Of a stretch of 64,000 nucleotides of DNA, positions 1 to 9,405 are shown in pieces. Numbering within the stretch: position 1 is the first letter of the stretch; each line of letters begins with the position of its first letter. A model generated the notes under the pieces. That model had not been told where the DNA came from, searched no databases, and saw only the letters and a list, made by a program, of their open reading frames with translations. Location of the stretch: NCBI RefSeq assembly GCF_011801125.1, contig NZ_CP046171.1, positions 2,604,001 through 2,668,000 on the forward strand. The letters are read 5' to 3'. Source of the stretch: Nocardia brasiliensis. Lineage in GTDB: Bacteria; Actinomycetota; Actinomycetes; Mycobacteriales; Mycobacteriaceae. The position numbers and the translations under genes were made by a program.

Positions 1-105
1 CCAGCCACTGACGCGTTGTCCGAACCGTTGCCCGGTCGACAGCTCAGATGTACCGCAGCCCCCTAGAATTGGGGGACACGCTGTGCGTTCGGAGAGGAAC
101 GGATT

Positions 106-639
106 GTGGCGTTCGTCGGTAGCGGGCTGGTCGTCGAGGAGCTCGACGCGAAGTTCTGGCGGGTGGTCGAACCGCTCGTCTATCAAGGTGATTCCCAAGA
201 GTTCGTGATCCCGGCCGGGTTCCGCACCGACTTCGCCTCGGTGCCGCGGGTGCTGGTCTGGTTGGTGCCGCGCTACGGCGCCTACACCCGCGCCGCCATC
301 CTGCACGACTATCTGCGCAGCACCGGGGCGGTGGGCGTCGCCGACGCGGACGGGCTGTTCCGCCGCTGCCTGCGCGAGATGAACGTGACGCTGCCGCGCC
401 GCTGGATGATGTGGGCGGCGGTGCGTTTGACCAGCGGGCTGCGCGGCGCGAGCCTCGGTGCGGTCGCGCTCTGGGTGTTGATCGCGATCCCGTCGGTGGT
501 CTTCCTCGCGGTGCCGGTCGTCGTGGTGCAGCTGTTCCTGGTGCTGTTCTGGTTCGTGGAACTGCTCTGCTGGGCCGTTTCCCGCGTGTTCACCCGCACC
601 GCCGCGCCACCGCCCGAACCCCAGATGAAAACCGCGTGA
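106..639 (+). CDS. DUF1353 family protein
   Basis: A 177-residue protein opening with a DUF1353-type domain: about residues 35-75 contain the family's FRTDFASVP stretch followed by an AILHDYL segment. DUF1353 proteins occur in phages and bacteria and their biochemical role is not known to me. The C-terminal 60 residues are strongly hydrophobic (two likely membrane spans around residues 118-160), so it is probably membrane anchored. The GTG start is supported by a GGAGAGG ribosome site 9 bases upstream. It has no obvious partner: a 191-nt gap separates it from the next small ORF. Confidence 0.75.
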   Translation: MAFVGSGLVVEELDAKFWRVVEPLVYQGDSQEFVIPAGFRTDFASVPRVLVWLVPRYGAYTRAAILHDYLRSTGAVGVADADGLFRRCLREMNVTLPRRWMMWAAVRLTSGLRGASLGAVALWVLIAIPSVVFLAVPVVVVQLFLVLFWFVELLCWAVSRVFTRTAAPPPEPQMKTA

Positions 640-830
640 GCCTGCCCGATCGCCCTGGACACGCCCGTCATCGAGGTCGGCACCGACGCGGGCTACGGCC
701 CGTCGCCGAACGAAGTCGCCGCCTTCGTCGACCGGTGCGGGCCCGGGGCACGTGCGGAAAATGGGTGGAGGGCTCGCCCGCCCTGGCGTAGGGTCGCCGG
801 TCGGACCAGACAAAGGAAGGAGGTCCGGTG

Positions 831-1007
831 ATGAACGGAAAGAACGGGGCGGCGGCAGCACCGACCTCCGTCGCGACCGCCGAGCGAGCGGATCTGGTCG
901 CCTGGCGCCGCCGAGATGCGTTGCGCCGCAGCAACGCCGCACAACCCCTCCCGAACAAGCGCCGCTACCGGCGCACTACCAAACACCGCAAGCCCTTCGC
1001 CGAATAG
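831..1007 (+). CDS. Small basic hypothetical protein (58 aa)
   Basis: An open frame of 58 codons with a very strong ribosome site (AAGGAAGGAGG ending about 9 bases before the ATG). The product has an Ala/Thr-rich start and a C-terminal half rich in Arg and Lys (RRRDALRRSN, NKRRYRRTTKHRK), suggesting nucleic-acid or ribosome contact, but I do not recognise a family. It is below the usual length cut-off and easily missed. It converges on nrtR, whose stop codon is 19 bases away. Confidence 0.5.
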   Translation: MNGKNGAAAAPTSVATAERADLVAWRRRDALRRSNAAQPLPNKRRYRRTTKHRKPFAE

Positions 1008-1025
1008 CCCGCTCGACAGCCCCGG

Positions 1026-1784
1026 TCAGGTTCGTGGGCGTAGGGCGGCGAACTCGTCGGTGACTCGGATGCCGGAATCGGTGTAGCGGTAGACGGCGGC
1101 GGGGCGGCCGCCCGCGCGGCCGGGTGCTCTGGTCTGGCCGGTGGGGGTGATCACCTTGCGGCGGGCGAGGACTCGCTGCAGGTTGGTCGTGTCCACGTCG
1201 TAGCCCAGTGCGGCGCAGTAGATTTCGCGCAGCGTGGACATGGTGAAATCGGCGGGGGCGAGCGCGAACGCGATATTGGTGTAGGAGAGCTTAGCGGCGA
1301 GTCTGGTGCGTGCGTGCTCGACCACCGTGCCGTGATCGAACGACATCGGCGGCAACGCGGAGACGGGATGCCAGGCGGTGTCGGCGGGGAGTCGCGGGTC
1401 GGCGGTGAGCGGGACCAGCCCGAGATAGGCCGACGCGATCCGGCGCGGCGCTGGCACCCGGTCGGGCGCGCTGAACACCGACAGCTGCTCGAGGTGGGCC
1501 AGCTCGCGCACGTCGACCTTCTCCGCGAGCTGCCTGCCCGCCGAGGTGTCGAGGTCCTCGTCGTCGCGCAGCCGGCCGCCGGGGAGCGACCAGGTGCCCT
1601 TCTGCGGGTCCAGCGCGCGTTCCCAGAGCAACACGGCCAATTCGGTCCGTTGTCCAGGAGGGCACCGCCCGATGTGCTCCTTTCCGGCCGCGTCAGGGTC
1701 GGGACCTGCGGCGATGTTGGCGGGGAAGCGGCGAACCTGGAACACCGCGGTGAGCGTTTCGTGGATGGTGCTACTATGGGGCAC
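1026..1784 (-). CDS. nrtR: NrtR-type transcriptional repressor of NAD biosynthesis
   Basis: Residues about 10-150 are a Nudix domain and about 165-250 a winged-helix DNA-binding domain, the architecture of NrtR, which senses ADP-ribose and represses NAD genes. The Nudix box is altered: in GRLRDDEDLDTSAGRQLAEK the residues expected as REUxEE read RQLAEK, so hydrolysis is probably lost and the domain serves as a sensor. The gene diverges from nadABC and its GTG touches the palindrome at 1785-1807. A minus-strand TATAAT ends 7 bases before the GTG, so the mRNA should be leaderless. The position matches what I recall for Rv1593c of M. tuberculosis. Confidence 0.9.
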   Translation of the reverse strand: MPHSSTIHETLTAVFQVRRFPANIAAGPDPDAAGKEHIGRCPPGQRTELAVLLWERALDPQKGTWSLPGGRLRDDEDLDTSAGRQLAEKVDVRELAHLEQLSVFSAPDRVPAPRRIASAYLGLVPLTADPRLPADTAWHPVSALPPMSFDHGTVVEHARTRLAAKLSYTNIAFALAPADFTMSTLREIYCAALGYDVDTTNLQRVLARRKVITPTGQTRAPGRAGGRPAAVYRYTDSGIRVTDEFAALRPRT

Positions 1785-1807
1785 GTTTTCGATTATAAGT
1801 CGAAAAC
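1785..1807. promoter_or_regulatory. NrtR operator overlapping both divergent promoters
   Basis: A perfect inverted repeat, GTTTTCGA (1785-1792) and TCGAAAAC (1800-1807), around a 7-bp centre. The centre carries TATAAT on the minus strand (nrtR -10 box) and TATAAG on the plus strand (nadA -10 box). A repressor bound here would block both promoters. Assignment to NrtR rests on position and on the known placement of NrtR sites at NAD genes. Confidence 0.85.
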
Positions 1808-1860
1808 CTGGTTAGGTGCGAATCGGTGGTGTAACTGGTCGCACGACGAAGGGAGCCATC

Positions 1861-2925
1861 ATGGCGACGATGGGTGCGAAACTGGCGCCTCCGCTGATGG
1901 AGCAGGTGTTCGACGGGCCGTCAGGGTTCACCGGTGTCGAGGCGACGCCGCAGTGGGCTCAGGAAGTCAAGCGGCTGGCCCGCGAGCGAAACGCGACGAT
2001 TCTCGCGCACAACTATCAGTTGCCGGAGATCCAGGACGTGGCCGATCACGTGGGTGATTCGCTGGCGCTGTCGCGGATCGCGGCCGAGGCGCCCGAGGAC
2101 ACGATCGTGTTCTGCGGTGTGCACTTCATGGCGGAGACCGCGAAGATCCTCTCGCCGGACAAGACCGTGTTGATCCCGGATCAGCGGGCGGGTTGTTCGC
2201 TGGCGGATTCGATCACGGCCGCGGAGTTGCGGGCGTGGAAGGCGGAGTTCCCCGACGCGCTGGTGGTGTCGTATGTGAACACCACCGCCGAGGTCAAGGC
2301 GCTGACCGATATCTGCTGCACGTCGTCGAACGCGGTGGACGTGGTGGCTTCGATCGATCCCGATCGCACGGTGCTGTTCCTGCCGGACCAGTTCCTGGGC
2401 GCGCACGTCAAGCGGGTCACCGGGCGCGAGAACATGCACATCTGGGCGGGGGAGTGCCATGTGCACGCCGGTATCAACGGTGACGAGCTGACCGAGCAGG
2501 CGCGCACCCACCCGGAGGCGGAGTTGTTCGTGCATCCCGAATGTGGTTGCGCGACTTCGGCGTTGTATCTGGCTGGTGAGGGCGCGTTCCCCGCGGAGCG
2601 GGTGCACATTCTTTCGACGGGCGGCATGATCGATGCGGCGCGGGAGGTGCGGGAGCGCCGTGGTGCGGCCGCGTCGACGCAGGTGCTGGTGGCGACCGAG
2701 GTCGGCATGCTGCATCAGCTGCGAAAGGCCGCGCCGGGCATCGACTTCCAGGCGGTGAACGATCGCGCCTCGTGCAAGTACATGAAGATGATCACCCCGG
2801 CGGCGTTGCTGCGTTGCCTGGTGGAGAACCGGGACGAGGTGCACGTCGACCCGGAAACCGCGGCCCGTGGCCGTAGTTCGGTCCAGCGCATGATCGAGAT
2901 CGGCAATCCGGGCGGTGGTGAATGA
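1861..2925 (+). CDS. nadA: Quinolinate synthase
   Basis: Condenses iminoaspartate with dihydroxyacetone phosphate to quinolinate, step two of de novo NAD synthesis, using a [4Fe-4S] cluster. Likely cluster cysteines are Cys85 ([10 protein letters not shown]), one in HPECGC (228-230) and Cys305 (ASCKYMKM). Length 354 aa is normal. I chose ATG 1861, which has AAGGGAG 5 bases upstream; an in-frame GTG at 1816 would add 15 residues. First gene of nadABC; its stop overlaps the nadB start (ATGA). Expected to be controlled by NrtR through 1785-1807. Confidence 0.96.
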   Translation: MATMGAKLAPPLMEQVFDGPSGFTGVEATPQWAQEVKRLARERNATILAHNYQLPEIQDVADHVGDSLALSRIAAEAPEDTIVFCGVHFMAETAKILSPDKTVLIPDQRAGCSLADSITAAELRAWKAEFPDALVVSYVNTTAEVKALTDICCTSSNAVDVVASIDPDRTVLFLPDQFLGAHVKRVTGRENMHIWAGECHVHAGINGDELTEQARTHPEAELFVHPECGCATSALYLAGEGAFPAERVHILSTGGMIDAAREVRERRGAAASTQVLVATEVGMLHQLRKAAPGIDFQAVNDRASCKYMKMITPAALLRCLVENRDEVHVDPETAARGRSSVQRMIEIGNPGGGE

Positions 2926-4523
2926 CGCCGACCTCTGCCCGCGCGGCAGTGGTCGGGCCGTCGATCGAGTGGGAGGCCGAAGCCGACTTCGTGGTGATCG
3001 GCGGCGGCGTCGCCGGGCTCACGGCGGCGCGCACCGCCTCACTGCGGGGCCTGCGGGTGCTCACGCTCAGCAAGGGCGGGGCGACCGACACGTCCACGCA
3101 ATACGCGCAGGGAGGCATCGCCGTCGTTGCGCCGGAAGGCGATTCGGTGGCGTCGCACGTGCAGGACACGGTCGAGGCCGGTGCCGGACTCTGCCGGGTC
3201 GATGCGGTGCGCTCGATCGTCGAGGGCGGGCAGGACGCGGTGGCGGCGCTGACCGACCTCGGCGCGGTGTTCGATCTCGGCCGGGACGGCCAGATCTCGC
3301 GTACCAGGGAGGGCGGGCACAGTACCCGGCGGATCATTCATGCCGGTGGTGACGCGACCGGTGCGGAGGTGCAGCGCGCGCTCAACGCGGCGGGTCTGCC
3401 GGTGTTGTTCGGTGCGGCGGCCGGTGAGATCGTCACCGGGCCGGACGGTGTGCAGGGCGTTGTGGTGGTGTCGGAGCGCGGTTTCGGCGTCGTGCACACC
3501 CCGGCGGTGCTGTTGGCCACCGGCGGTCTCGGGCAGCTCTACGCGTTGAGCACCAACCCGCCGGGTGCGACCGCCGACGGTGTCGCGCTGGCGCTGTGGG
3601 CCGGTGCGGCGGTGGCGGATCTGGAGTTCGTGCAGTTCCATCCGACGGTGCTGTTCACCCCGGGCGGGCTCGGGCGTCGTCCGTTGATCAGCGAGGCGGT
3701 GCGCGGGGAGGGCGGGATTCTGGTCGACGCCGAAGGGGATTCGGTGACCGCGGGGGTGCACCCGCGTGGCGATCTCGCGCCGCGCGATGTGGTGTCGCGC
3801 GCGATCGCGGCCCGGATGCGGGTCTTGGGCACCGATCACGTCTATCTCGACGCTCGCGCCATCGCCGGTTTCGCGCAACGGTTCCCGACGATCACCGCCT
3901 CCTGTCACGAGGCGGGCATCGATCCCGCGACGCAGTTGATCCCGGTGGCCCCGGCCGCGCACTACCAGTGCGGTGGCGTGGTCACCGACCCGCACGGCCG
4001 CACCGGCGTGCCCGGGTTGTATGCGGCGGGCGAGGTCGCGCGCACCGGCCTGCACGGCGCGAATCGGCTGGCCTCCAACAGCTTGCTCGAGGGCCTCGTG
4101 GTCGGCGAACGGGTCGGGGTCGCCGCCGCGGAACGCCAGGGTGTGCCCGCGACGGTGGCCGCGATCCCGGCCCGCGTCGCCGAGACGGCCGACCGGCCGG
4201 TGCTGCAGCAGTTGATGAGCGAGCACGCCTCGGTCGTGCGTGATCAGGCGGGCCTGGACGAGGCGATCAAGCGGATGGAAGACGCTGTGACGCCACGCCA
4301 CACGCTCGTGCCCGGCGCGGGCTTCGCCGAACGGGTCGCCGGACTCGAGGACGCGGCGCTGACCCTCGCGGCGCGCACCCTGTTGCTCACCGCCTCGACC
4401 CGCACCGAAAGCCGGGGCTGTCACACCAGATCCGATCACCCCCACCCCGATGACCGGCTGCGCCTGAGCTTCTCGGTCCGACTCGACGGCGCCGGTCGAC
4501 CCCAACTGGGCCCACCCGCCTGA
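2922..4523 (+). CDS. nadB: L-aspartate oxidase
   Basis: FAD-dependent oxidation of aspartate to iminoaspartate, the substrate of NadA. The Rossmann motif GGGVAG is at about residues 27-32, followed by the family motifs [30 protein letters not shown] and RDVVSRAI. The C-terminus has a short helical domain. The 533-aa length is typical. Start ATG 2922 overlaps the nadA stop by four bases, so translation is probably coupled. The nadC gene follows after 63 bases with its own ribosome site. Confidence 0.96.
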   Translation: MTPTSARAAVVGPSIEWEAEADFVVIGGGVAGLTAARTASLRGLRVLTLSKGGATDTSTQYAQGGIAVVAPEGDSVASHVQDTVEAGAGLCRVDAVRSIVEGGQDAVAALTDLGAVFDLGRDGQISRTREGGHSTRRIIHAGGDATGAEVQRALNAAGLPVLFGAAAGEIVTGPDGVQGVVVVSERGFGVVHTPAVLLATGGLGQLYALSTNPPGATADGVALALWAGAAVADLEFVQFHPTVLFTPGGLGRRPLISEAVRGEGGILVDAEGDSVTAGVHPRGDLAPRDVVSRAIAARMRVLGTDHVYLDARAIAGFAQRFPTITASCHEAGIDPATQLIPVAPAAHYQCGGVVTDPHGRTGVPGLYAAGEVARTGLHGANRLASNSLLEGLVVGERVGVAAAERQGVPATVAAIPARVAETADRPVLQQLMSEHASVVRDQAGLDEAIKRMEDAVTPRHTLVPGAGFAERVAGLEDAALTLAARTLLLTASTRTESRGCHTRSDHPHPDDRLRLSFSVRLDGAGRPQLGPPA

Positions 4524-4586
4524 TCTATCTCCGGTGGCACACGCGCCACCCGCACCAGCGATCGACATGACCAGAGGAGTGCGCTG

Positions 4587-5447
4587 ATGGCACTGGATAC
4601 CGCGTTGGACCGCGATGAGCTACTCACCCTCATCCGGACCGCGCTAGACGAGGACCTGCGCTACGGGCCCGACATCACCACCGCCGCAACCGTTCCCGCC
4701 GACGCGGTCGTCAAGGCGTCGGTGGTGGCACGTCAACCCGGCACCCTCGCCGGCCTCGACATCGGGCTGCTGGTGCTCGACGAAGTCCTCGGCGCGGGCA
4801 ACTACGAGATCACCGGCCGCTGCACCGACGGAACCCGGCTCACTCCGGGACAATCCGTGCTCACCATCCTCGCCCCCACCCGCGGCCTGCTCACCGCCGA
4901 ACGCACCATGCTCAACCTGGTCTGCCACCTCTCCGGCATCGCGACCACCACCAGCGCCTGGGTCGACGCCGTCACCGGCACCACCTGCCAGATCCGTGAC
5001 AGCCGCAAAACCCTGCCCGGCCTGCGCGCCCTGCAGAAATACGCGGTCCGCGTCGGCGGCGGCGTCAACCACCGCATGGGACTCGGCGACGCCGCACTCA
5101 TCAAGGACAACCACGTCGTCGCGGCGGGCTCGGTGGTCGAGGCCCTGCGCGCTGTGCGCGCCCTCGCCCCCGACATCGCCTGCGAGGTCGAGGTCGACAG
5201 CCTCGACCAACTCGACGCGGTGCTCGCCGAGAACGTGGAACTGGTGCTGCTCGACAACTTCCCGCTCTGGCAGACCCAGGCGGCCGTCCAGCGCCGCAAT
5301 GCCGTCGCGCCGGGGACGAAGCTCGAGTCCTCCGGCGGGCTCGCCCTCGACGTGGCCGCGGACTATGCCCGCACCGGCGTCGACTACCTGGCCGTCGGCG
5401 CGCTCACCCACTCGGTGCGGGTGCTCGACCTCGGGCTCGACATGTAG
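4587..5447 (+). CDS. nadC: Nicotinate-nucleotide pyrophosphorylase (quinolinate phosphoribosyltransferase)
   Basis: Converts quinolinate and PRPP to nicotinate mononucleotide with loss of CO2, the last step specific to the de novo route. The 286-aa protein shows the family's RDSRKTLPGLR (substrate-binding Arg/Lys), GVNHRMGLGD and SSGGL stretches. A GAGGAG site precedes ATG 4587. Third gene of the nad operon, so NrtR control from the nadA promoter is expected. It ends about 100 bases before an unrelated secreted hydrolase. Confidence 0.96.
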   Translation: MALDTALDRDELLTLIRTALDEDLRYGPDITTAATVPADAVVKASVVARQPGTLAGLDIGLLVLDEVLGAGNYEITGRCTDGTRLTPGQSVLTILAPTRGLLTAERTMLNLVCHLSGIATTTSAWVDAVTGTTCQIRDSRKTLPGLRALQKYAVRVGGGVNHRMGLGDAALIKDNHVVAAGSVVEALRAVRALAPDIACEVEVDSLDQLDAVLAENVELVLLDNFPLWQTQAAVQRRNAVAPGTKLESSGGLALDVAADYARTGVDYLAVGALTHSVRVLDLGLDM

Positions 5448-5546
5448 CGGAACGATCTCGTTCGCCGATCTAAGGGCGTGTTGTCTCGACCCGATCGGTA
5501 CCTGGTTCCACCGCGCGTCCGTTTCCGTCTGTGGCACGCTCCGCGC

Positions 5547-6542
5547 ATGAAGTCGGCGGGGTCGGTGGCGTTATCGATCGTTTCGGCGCTGGCCGCGCTG
5601 TGGTCCGGTGGAGCGCCCGCGGTCGCGGCACCGGGCTGCGCCGCGGACAACGTTGCGCGCCAAGCGATCACGATCGCGGTCGACGGGGAGCAGGCGAGCG
5701 GCTGGGTCTATGAGCCCTATTACTGCGAACCCGGCGACCGGCCCGCGCGGCAGCTGATCGTCGCGGTGCACGGCTTCAACGAGAAGTCGGGCGACTATCC
5801 CGATGTGATGGCGGCGATCGCGCGGCGCGGCGGCGCGACCCTGCTCACGCTGGACCAGCGCGGGGCGCAGAGCCGATGGAAGACCGGGGAGTGGAACCCG
5901 TGGGCAGGCTGGCACGACGTGGTGGCCGCCGCCGAGCAATACAAGCAGGCGCATCGGTCGGTCGCGCGCACCGTGCTGTGGGGCTGGAGCCAAGGCGGCA
6001 TGACCAGCGGTCTGGCCTTGGCACACGGGCCGCGCGGGCTGTTCGACTACTGGGTGAACACCGCGGGGCCGTCGAACGCCGTCGACTATTGGAATGTGGG
6101 CAACACGCTCGGGCTGCCGCAGCTGACTCAGATCGAGCGGGACGCGGGGGACTGTTCGCCCACGCAATGCCCGCAGGCGTACCGCGATCGCTCCACCACG
6201 GCGCTCGCCGCGCAGCTGAGCGCGCGGCGCAGCTTCCTAGTGCACGGCACCGCCGATCCGATTGTCCCGTACCAGCATTCGCTCGATCTGAAGGCCGCAC
6301 TGGTGGCGGCGGGCCGACCCTATTCGATGTATACGATCGTCACCGGCCGCGGTCCGGACGGGGTGGTCCTACCCGGGACGCACTGGATCGGACCGGTCTG
6401 GTTCGAGGGCGCGTGTGTGGTGGAACGGATCCTCACCGATCGTGAGCCGATGGACCGCGCCGCCCTGGAATACACCACCGATGTGCTGGCGGGCGTCGAC
6501 ACCGCGCCGCCCGCACCGCCCGGCGCGATCTGCGCGGGCTGA
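5547..6542 (+). CDS. Secreted alpha/beta hydrolase (PHB-depolymerase/feruloyl-esterase-like), copy 1
   Basis: From ATG 5547 the protein is 331 aa with a signal peptide (hydrophobic stretch ending in PAVAAPG). A GWSQGG nucleophile elbow places the catalytic serine near residue 148; HGTADPIVPY offers the acid and GTHWIGP the histidine. This fits secreted polyester or feruloyl esterases, but the substrate cannot be read from sequence. It is a clear sister of the gene at 7786, with shared blocks WGWSQGG, HGPRGLFDYWV, QIERDAG and CVVER. The longer frame from 5478 would bury the signal peptide, so I rejected it. Confidence 0.75.
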   Translation: MKSAGSVALSIVSALAALWSGGAPAVAAPGCAADNVARQAITIAVDGEQASGWVYEPYYCEPGDRPARQLIVAVHGFNEKSGDYPDVMAAIARRGGATLLTLDQRGAQSRWKTGEWNPWAGWHDVVAAAEQYKQAHRSVARTVLWGWSQGGMTSGLALAHGPRGLFDYWVNTAGPSNAVDYWNVGNTLGLPQLTQIERDAGDCSPTQCPQAYRDRSTTALAAQLSARRSFLVHGTADPIVPYQHSLDLKAALVAAGRPYSMYTIVTGRGPDGVVLPGTHWIGPVWFEGACVVERILTDREPMDRAALEYTTDVLAGVDTAPPAPPGAICAG

Positions 6543-6555
6543 GCCGCGCCGCCTG

Positions 6556-7734
6556 CTAGGCCGTCAGTTCCCGCTCCAGCGGGGTCCGGAACCGGGGAAT
6601 GGCGCGGACCGTACCGAACCACGCGCTGGTGCGTTCGGCCTCGGCCTCGATCATCGCCACGGCGTCCGAGCCGACGTCTTCCAGTAGCCGCCAGACGATT
6701 TCGCCGTCCTTGCGCTGCGCCCAGCCGCCGACGATGCGGCCGTCGCACCAGATCGTCGGGCCGATATTGCCGTTGCGGTCGAACAGCGACGGCCCGTGCG
6801 GGCCGAGATACCACTGCCTGGACTGCCAGCCCATCGGCGTCGGATCGAGGGCGGGCAGCAGCGCGACCCACGGTGCCGGTGCCGCAACGGGTTCCACGTC
6901 GTCGGCGAGCAACAGGCCGGTGCCGCCGTCGATGTCGACCTCGACGGTGTCGAGATCGGTGAGTGCCTTGCGCACCTCGCCCACGCCCCAGCCCGTCCAC
7001 CACTTGAGGTCGGTGAGCGGCGCGGGACCGAAAGCGCGCAGCCACTGCCGGAGCAGCTCGGTGCGCGCCTGCTCGGCCGAGAGCGCCGCGACGCCCTCGG
7101 GCAACCAGGATTCGATCGGTGACCAGGTGTACTGGCTGCTGGTCCAGCCGCCGTTCGGGCGGCCGCGCACGATGCGGCCCTCGCAACCGAGGGTCACCAG
7201 CACCCAGGTGGTGATGTTGGTCGGCTTCGAATACGCCTTCTCCGGTGCGGTGTTCACCTGGGTGCGCAGCCGGGGCACGTCCTTGCTGAGCTGTGCGCCG
7301 GTGGCCGCGCCGCGGGCCAGCAGCGCCGCGTGTGTTTCGGCTTCCACCTCGGCGAGCCACGGCCCCACCGCGCCGTCGACGACACCGGCCACTTCCAGAT
7401 ACTTGCCGTAGGTGCGGCGTTGCTTGTGTGCCAGCGCATCCGCGCACGAGGCCTGCAGCACCGGCAGCAACTCGACCGGGGCGACGAACATGGTGCGGCG
7501 CATCGCAAGCAGGCGCAGCAGCGTCCGGTCGTCATAGAGCGCCTGTTCGACGTGCGCGGGGGTGAGCGTATTGCTGCGCGCCCCCACCGACAGGAACACC
7601 GTCGCCGGGTCGGTCGCGTGCAGGGCGACTACCGAGCGGGCGATCTCGGCAACCTGATTCGACCGGCTCGCCGTCGCCAGCCGATGCCGCACCGCCAACC
7701 GAGCTCGCCGCTCGGCCACATCAATCGAACGCAT
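6556..7734 (-). CDS. Winged-helix DNA-binding domain protein (HTH_42/AlkZ-like)
   Basis: 392 aa starting MRSIDVAERR. The pattern of a LHATDPATVFLSV segment, a repeated winged-helix layout and a C-terminal segment with RNGNIGPTIWCDGRIVGGW fits the HTH_42 family, which includes DNA glycosylases such as AlkZ and YcaQ. A glycosylase role is therefore possible but not shown. Start 7734 is supported by a minus-strand TAGGCT exactly 7 bases upstream (leaderless); the frame stays open to 8253 only by chance through the opposite-strand gene. It sits back to back between two sister hydrolase genes. Confidence 0.75.
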   Translation of the reverse strand: MRSIDVAERRARLAVRHRLATASRSNQVAEIARSVVALHATDPATVFLSVGARSNTLTPAHVEQALYDDRTLLRLLAMRRTMFVAPVELLPVLQASCADALAHKQRRTYGKYLEVAGVVDGAVGPWLAEVEAETHAALLARGAATGAQLSKDVPRLRTQVNTAPEKAYSKPTNITTWVLVTLGCEGRIVRGRPNGGWTSSQYTWSPIESWLPEGVAALSAEQARTELLRQWLRAFGPAPLTDLKWWTGWGVGEVRKALTDLDTVEVDIDGGTGLLLADDVEPVAAPAPWVALLPALDPTPMGWQSRQWYLGPHGPSLFDRNGNIGPTIWCDGRIVGGWAQRKDGEIVWRLLEDVGSDAVAMIEAEAERTSAWFGTVRAIPRFRTPLERELTA

Positions 7735-7741
7735 AGGCGAA

Positions 7742-7747
7742 AGCCTA
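7742..7747 (-). promoter_or_regulatory. Leaderless -10 box for the winged-helix gene
   Basis: TAGGCT on the minus strand, 7 bases before ATG 7734, the spacing expected when transcription begins at the start codon. Confidence 0.6.
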
Positions 7748-7785
7748 ACGTTTGCCGGTGACAGACGCCGTGCCATCATTCGGGG

Positions 7786-8769
7786 ATGACGCGCGCGAAT
7801 GTACTGGTGGCGGTGGGGGTGCTGTGGGGTGCGCTGATGGTGGGCGCGCCGGTGGCGGCGGCGGAGCCCGAATGCGTTGCGCGGGTGGGGGTGCGGGCGG
7901 TGGCCTTGGCCGTGGACGGGGAGGAAGCGACCGGGCGGGTATACGAGCCGTCCGGGTGCGGCGCGGCCGCGCCGACGAAACTCGTTGTCGCGGTGCACGG
8001 TCACGATGGGTCGTCGGCCGATTTCGCCGGGTATCTGACCTCTATCTCGCGGCGTACCGCGACCCCGGTGCTCTCGATGGATCTGCGGTCGGCGCAGAGC
8101 CTGTGGCGGACCGGCGAGTGGAATCTGTGGGCGGGACAGCGCGACATCGTGGCGGCGACCCAGTGGTATCGCAGCGAACACCCCACCATCGAGCGCACCG
8201 TGCTGTGGGGCTGGAGTCAGGGCGGCATCATGAGCGGTCTCGCGGCGATGCACGGGCCGCGCGGCCTGTTCGACTACTGGGTCGACAATTACGGTCCCGC
8301 GGACGATTTCACGATGTGGCTGGCCGGGGGAGCGGTCGATCCCGCGCTACCGGGACAGATCGAGCGCGACGCGGGCGGCTGCACGCCGCTGGCCTGTCCG
8401 CAGGCATACGCGGAGCGTTCGCCCGCGCTGCTGGCCGGTCGCCTGGATGTGCGGCGCACCTTCCTGATCCACGGCACCGGCGACGATGTGGTGCCATACG
8501 CGACCTCGCTGGAGATGCGGGCCGGGCTGCTCGCCGCGGGCAAACCCGCCTCGATGTACACCGTCGTCACGGGCCGGGACCTGAACGGCGCTGTGGTCCC
8601 CGGCGACCACAGTGTGGGCCCGGCCTTCTTCGAGGGCGGCTGCGTGGTCGAACGCCTGTTGCTCGGCACCGAACCGGTCGACGGCCCCGACCGTGACTAC
8701 GTGATCGACGTCGCGCACGACATCGTCACCGCCCCGGCCGCCCCGCCGAACGCCAAGTGCGCCGCGTGA
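7786..8769 (+). CDS. Secreted alpha/beta hydrolase, copy 2
   Basis: 327 aa with a signal peptide (MTRANVLVAVGVLWGALM then a small-residue cleavage region at about residue 26). The nucleophile elbow GWSQGG puts the serine near residue 144, and HGTGDDVVPYA and GDHSVGP are likely acid and histidine regions. Closely related to the gene at 5547 over its whole length, so the pair arose by duplication. The substrate is unknown. A plausible CATCAT -10 box lies 6 bases before the ATG, so it may be leaderless. Confidence 0.75.
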   Translation: MTRANVLVAVGVLWGALMVGAPVAAAEPECVARVGVRAVALAVDGEEATGRVYEPSGCGAAAPTKLVVAVHGHDGSSADFAGYLTSISRRTATPVLSMDLRSAQSLWRTGEWNLWAGQRDIVAATQWYRSEHPTIERTVLWGWSQGGIMSGLAAMHGPRGLFDYWVDNYGPADDFTMWLAGGAVDPALPGQIERDAGGCTPLACPQAYAERSPALLAGRLDVRRTFLIHGTGDDVVPYATSLEMRAGLLAAGKPASMYTVVTGRDLNGAVVPGDHSVGPAFFEGGCVVERLLLGTEPVDGPDRDYVIDVAHDIVTAPAAPPNAKCAA

Positions 8770-8977
8770 ACCTGTGCTGAGTCGGTTGCCTTTCGCGCGG
8801 CCAGTTGGTGTCGGACCCCGCTGGTAGCGTCCGATTCGTGGGCAGCAGAGCGACGCCGGTCGGGTTCGGACCGCACACCTGTGCGGCGCGGTCGCCCAGC
8901 GCGTGGCGGGCAACGGCGGCGCGTCGGATCGTCGACGGCAACCACTCGGCCGCAGCACCGGGAACGATCGTGCATCG

Positions 8978-9352
8978 ATGACGGACGAACTCGACGACCG
9001 GTTACACCGGATCGGACAACACCGATTCCGTGCGAAGTTCCGGCTCCGCGGCCGGGACCGCGCGGTCGTCGACCTGCGCGGCATCGCGACCGTGCGCAAA
9101 CACGCCGAGGACCTGATCGCCCGCAGACTCGCCCCGGCCGACCCGCCCAACGACGGCAAACAGACGCCCTACCGCGGCCATCCCGTCTTCGTCGCCCAGC
9201 ACGCCACCGCAACCTGCTGCCGCACCTGCCTCGCCCGCTGGCATGCCATCCCCGCCGGCCACGAACTCGATTCCGCCGAGCGCACCTACGTCGTAGCAGC
9301 GATCTGCCGCTGGATCGAGCAGCAGTACGCCCCCGGCCACCCACCCCCGTAA
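8978..9352 (+). CDS. DUF4186 family protein
   Basis: 124 aa from ATG 8978. It carries the DUF4186 hallmarks: a FRLRGRDRAVVDLRG segment, an RKHAEDLI helix, the TPYRGHPVFVAQHATATCC stretch and a CCRTCLARWHAI cysteine cluster that could bind metal. The family has no known function. A longer frame from 8903 adds an Arg-rich stretch outside the domain. No good ribosome site is visible at 8978, so the start is uncertain. It stands alone, followed by degraded genes on the other strand. Confidence 0.75.
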   Translation: MTDELDDRLHRIGQHRFRAKFRLRGRDRAVVDLRGIATVRKHAEDLIARRLAPADPPNDGKQTPYRGHPVFVAQHATATCCRTCLARWHAIPAGHELDSAERTYVVAAICRWIEQQYAPGHPPP

Positions 9353-9405
9353 ACTTCACTCCCGCAGGTGGTCAGCGGTGTCCGGCTCCGGTGCGCGGAG
9401 TCCGC

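Noticed and set aside
6556..8253. 565-aa version of the winged-helix protein
   Set aside because: The extra N-terminal part is antisense to the 7786 hydrolase; the leaderless start at 7734 gives the normal family length.
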